A stretch of 33,439 nucleotides of DNA from CAZGYE01 sp964530165 (GTDB lineage: Bacteria; Planctomycetota; Planctomycetia; Planctomycetales; Planctomycetaceae): positions 1-33,439 of the forward strand of contig CAZGYE010000023.1 in the NCBI GenBank assembly GCA_964530165.1, given 5' to 3'. The notes under the pieces are model-generated. The model saw only the letters and a program-made list of their open reading frames with translations, was not told where the DNA came from and ran no database searches. This document shows, one piece after another, positions 32,880-33,439 of the stretch (position 1 is the stretch's first letter; each line of letters begins with the position of its first letter). The position numbers were made by a program, and so were the translations under genes.

Positions 32880-33439
32880 TCAAACCTCTTTTCCGTGCGC
32901 CCGGGCCAGCACGTCTTCGATCAGTTCGTCGCCCCAAACGGCGCCTTCGGCCAGACGCCGCCTGAGGAGCAAAAAGTCCGCCTCGCGGCAAGCCTTGCTT
33001 CCCTCGTGGAAGGCGCGGAAACCGGTCCGGCCTTCGGTCAGCATGTTCAAGGACAGCCAGGCGCGGTTGCTTTCCTTGTTCCGGTCCCAGTGCTCGAGCT
33101 TGTGCTTCCGCACGCTCTCGATGGTCTTGGACAGACAGCCCGGCATCGTGTTGGCCAGCGAATAGACCAGCGAATCAACCTCGCGGTCGAGCTGGGCGAG
33201 GTCTACCTCGCCCTTTGACATCAGCTCTTTACCGGCGGCCCGCTCGTCACCGCGTTTGAAGTCTCCATACACGATCCGGCCCTCGGCGTCGATCCAGCGG
33301 TCGGTGATCGCCAGCGGGTTCGGGATGAACTGGCCGTCCACCTTCAAGGCGGACACGATCCTGGTCAGCAGTCCGAGCCGAAGGGCTTTGTGGGCGGTCC
33401 AGTGTTCGCACAGGGTGCAGCTTTCCACGGTGCCTTTAC
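32880..33439 (-). CDS. bamA: 6-Oxocyclohex-1-ene-1-carbonyl-CoA hydrolase (Oah/BamA), C-terminal part
   Basis: The gene runs off the right edge; 186 codons are visible. Oah/BamA opens the alicyclic ring in anaerobic benzoyl-CoA degradation, giving 3-hydroxypimeloyl-CoA. Distinct family strings are visible: ESCTLCEHWTAHKALRLGL, LKVDGQFIPNPLAITDR, GRIVYGDFK, TMPGCLSKTIESVRKHKLEHW, and NRAWLSLNMLTEGRTGFRAF. They match Oah/BamA as I remember it far better than general crotonases, which lack the TLCExWxAHKA and KVDG segments. BamA is used as a marker of anaerobic aromatic breakdown. The active-site N-terminal half is outside the window, so completeness cannot be judged. Confidence 0.82.
   Translation of the reverse strand, partial: KGTVESCTLCEHWTAHKALRLGLLTRIVSALKVDGQFIPNPLAITDRWIDAEGRIVYGDFKRGDERAAGKELMSKGEVDLAQLDREVDSLVYSLANTMPGCLSKTIESVRKHKLEHWDRNKESNRAWLSLNMLTEGRTGFRAFHEGSKACREADFLLLRRRLAEGAVWGDELIEDVLARAHGKEV

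Overview
This 33.4 kb window is GC-rich bacterial chromosome and reads as a planctomycete, probably from the Pirellulales or a relative. That placement is inference. It rests on secreted PQQ-type beta-propeller proteins (one fused to a methyltransferase-like domain), a Tat-exported orphan enzyme, large RND pumps with planctomycete-style insertions, and many dispersed hairpin and word-like repeats between genes. I saw no rRNA, tRNA, insertion sequence or CRISPR array.

Layout. 70-5326 (minus): a Tat-exported unknown, signal peptide peptidase SppA, and a PQQ-propeller protein. 5625-10948 (plus): a 990-residue methyltransferase-like/PQQ-propeller protein, trpC, a broken DUF433 gene, a MutT/Nudix-like protein and an exported CesT/YbjN-like protein. 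11292-18571 (plus): a copper/silver module with a Cys-rich secreted protein, a CusB-like adaptor, a CusA-like pump with the full Met triad, a Ser-rich lipoprotein and an exported protein with two Cys-cluster domains. 18780-21346 (minus): hflX and leuB. 21641-27118 (plus): marR, an RND adaptor and an RND pump, with a palindromic operator in front. 27245-28309 (plus): a GlpX-type fructose-1,6-bisphosphatase. 28363-33439 (minus): an acyl-CoA cluster.

The acyl-CoA cluster is the most interesting part. The partial gene at the right edge looks like 6-oxocyclohex-1-ene-1-carbonyl-CoA hydrolase (Oah/BamA). The gene at 28363-29136 looks like cyclohexa-1,5-diene-1-carbonyl-CoA hydratase (Dch/BamR). Both belong to the anaerobic benzoyl-CoA pathway. 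Between them lie an SDR, a thiolase with its DUF35 partner, and an AhpD-like gene. The AhpD-like gene is interrupted by exactly one in-frame UGA, which falls on the second Cys of its CxxC site. The reading frame continues intact on the far side, and Glu, Cys and His sit at the AhpD catalytic spacing. I read it as a selenoprotein (Cys-Glu-Tyr-Sec) that routine gene calling would split in two.

A second theme is repeats. At least five unrelated word families (AGAGTTG-, AATGACGA-, GGAAAAAG-, CGCCAAG- and AGGAAxC-type) form inverted-repeat blocks between genes. Separate paired hairpin elements begin with GGCGAGC and carry GTGA/GTCA-type loops. Some are now coding: one lies in frame inside the cusA-like gene, and one word block encodes the whole export signal of the RND adaptor at 22137.
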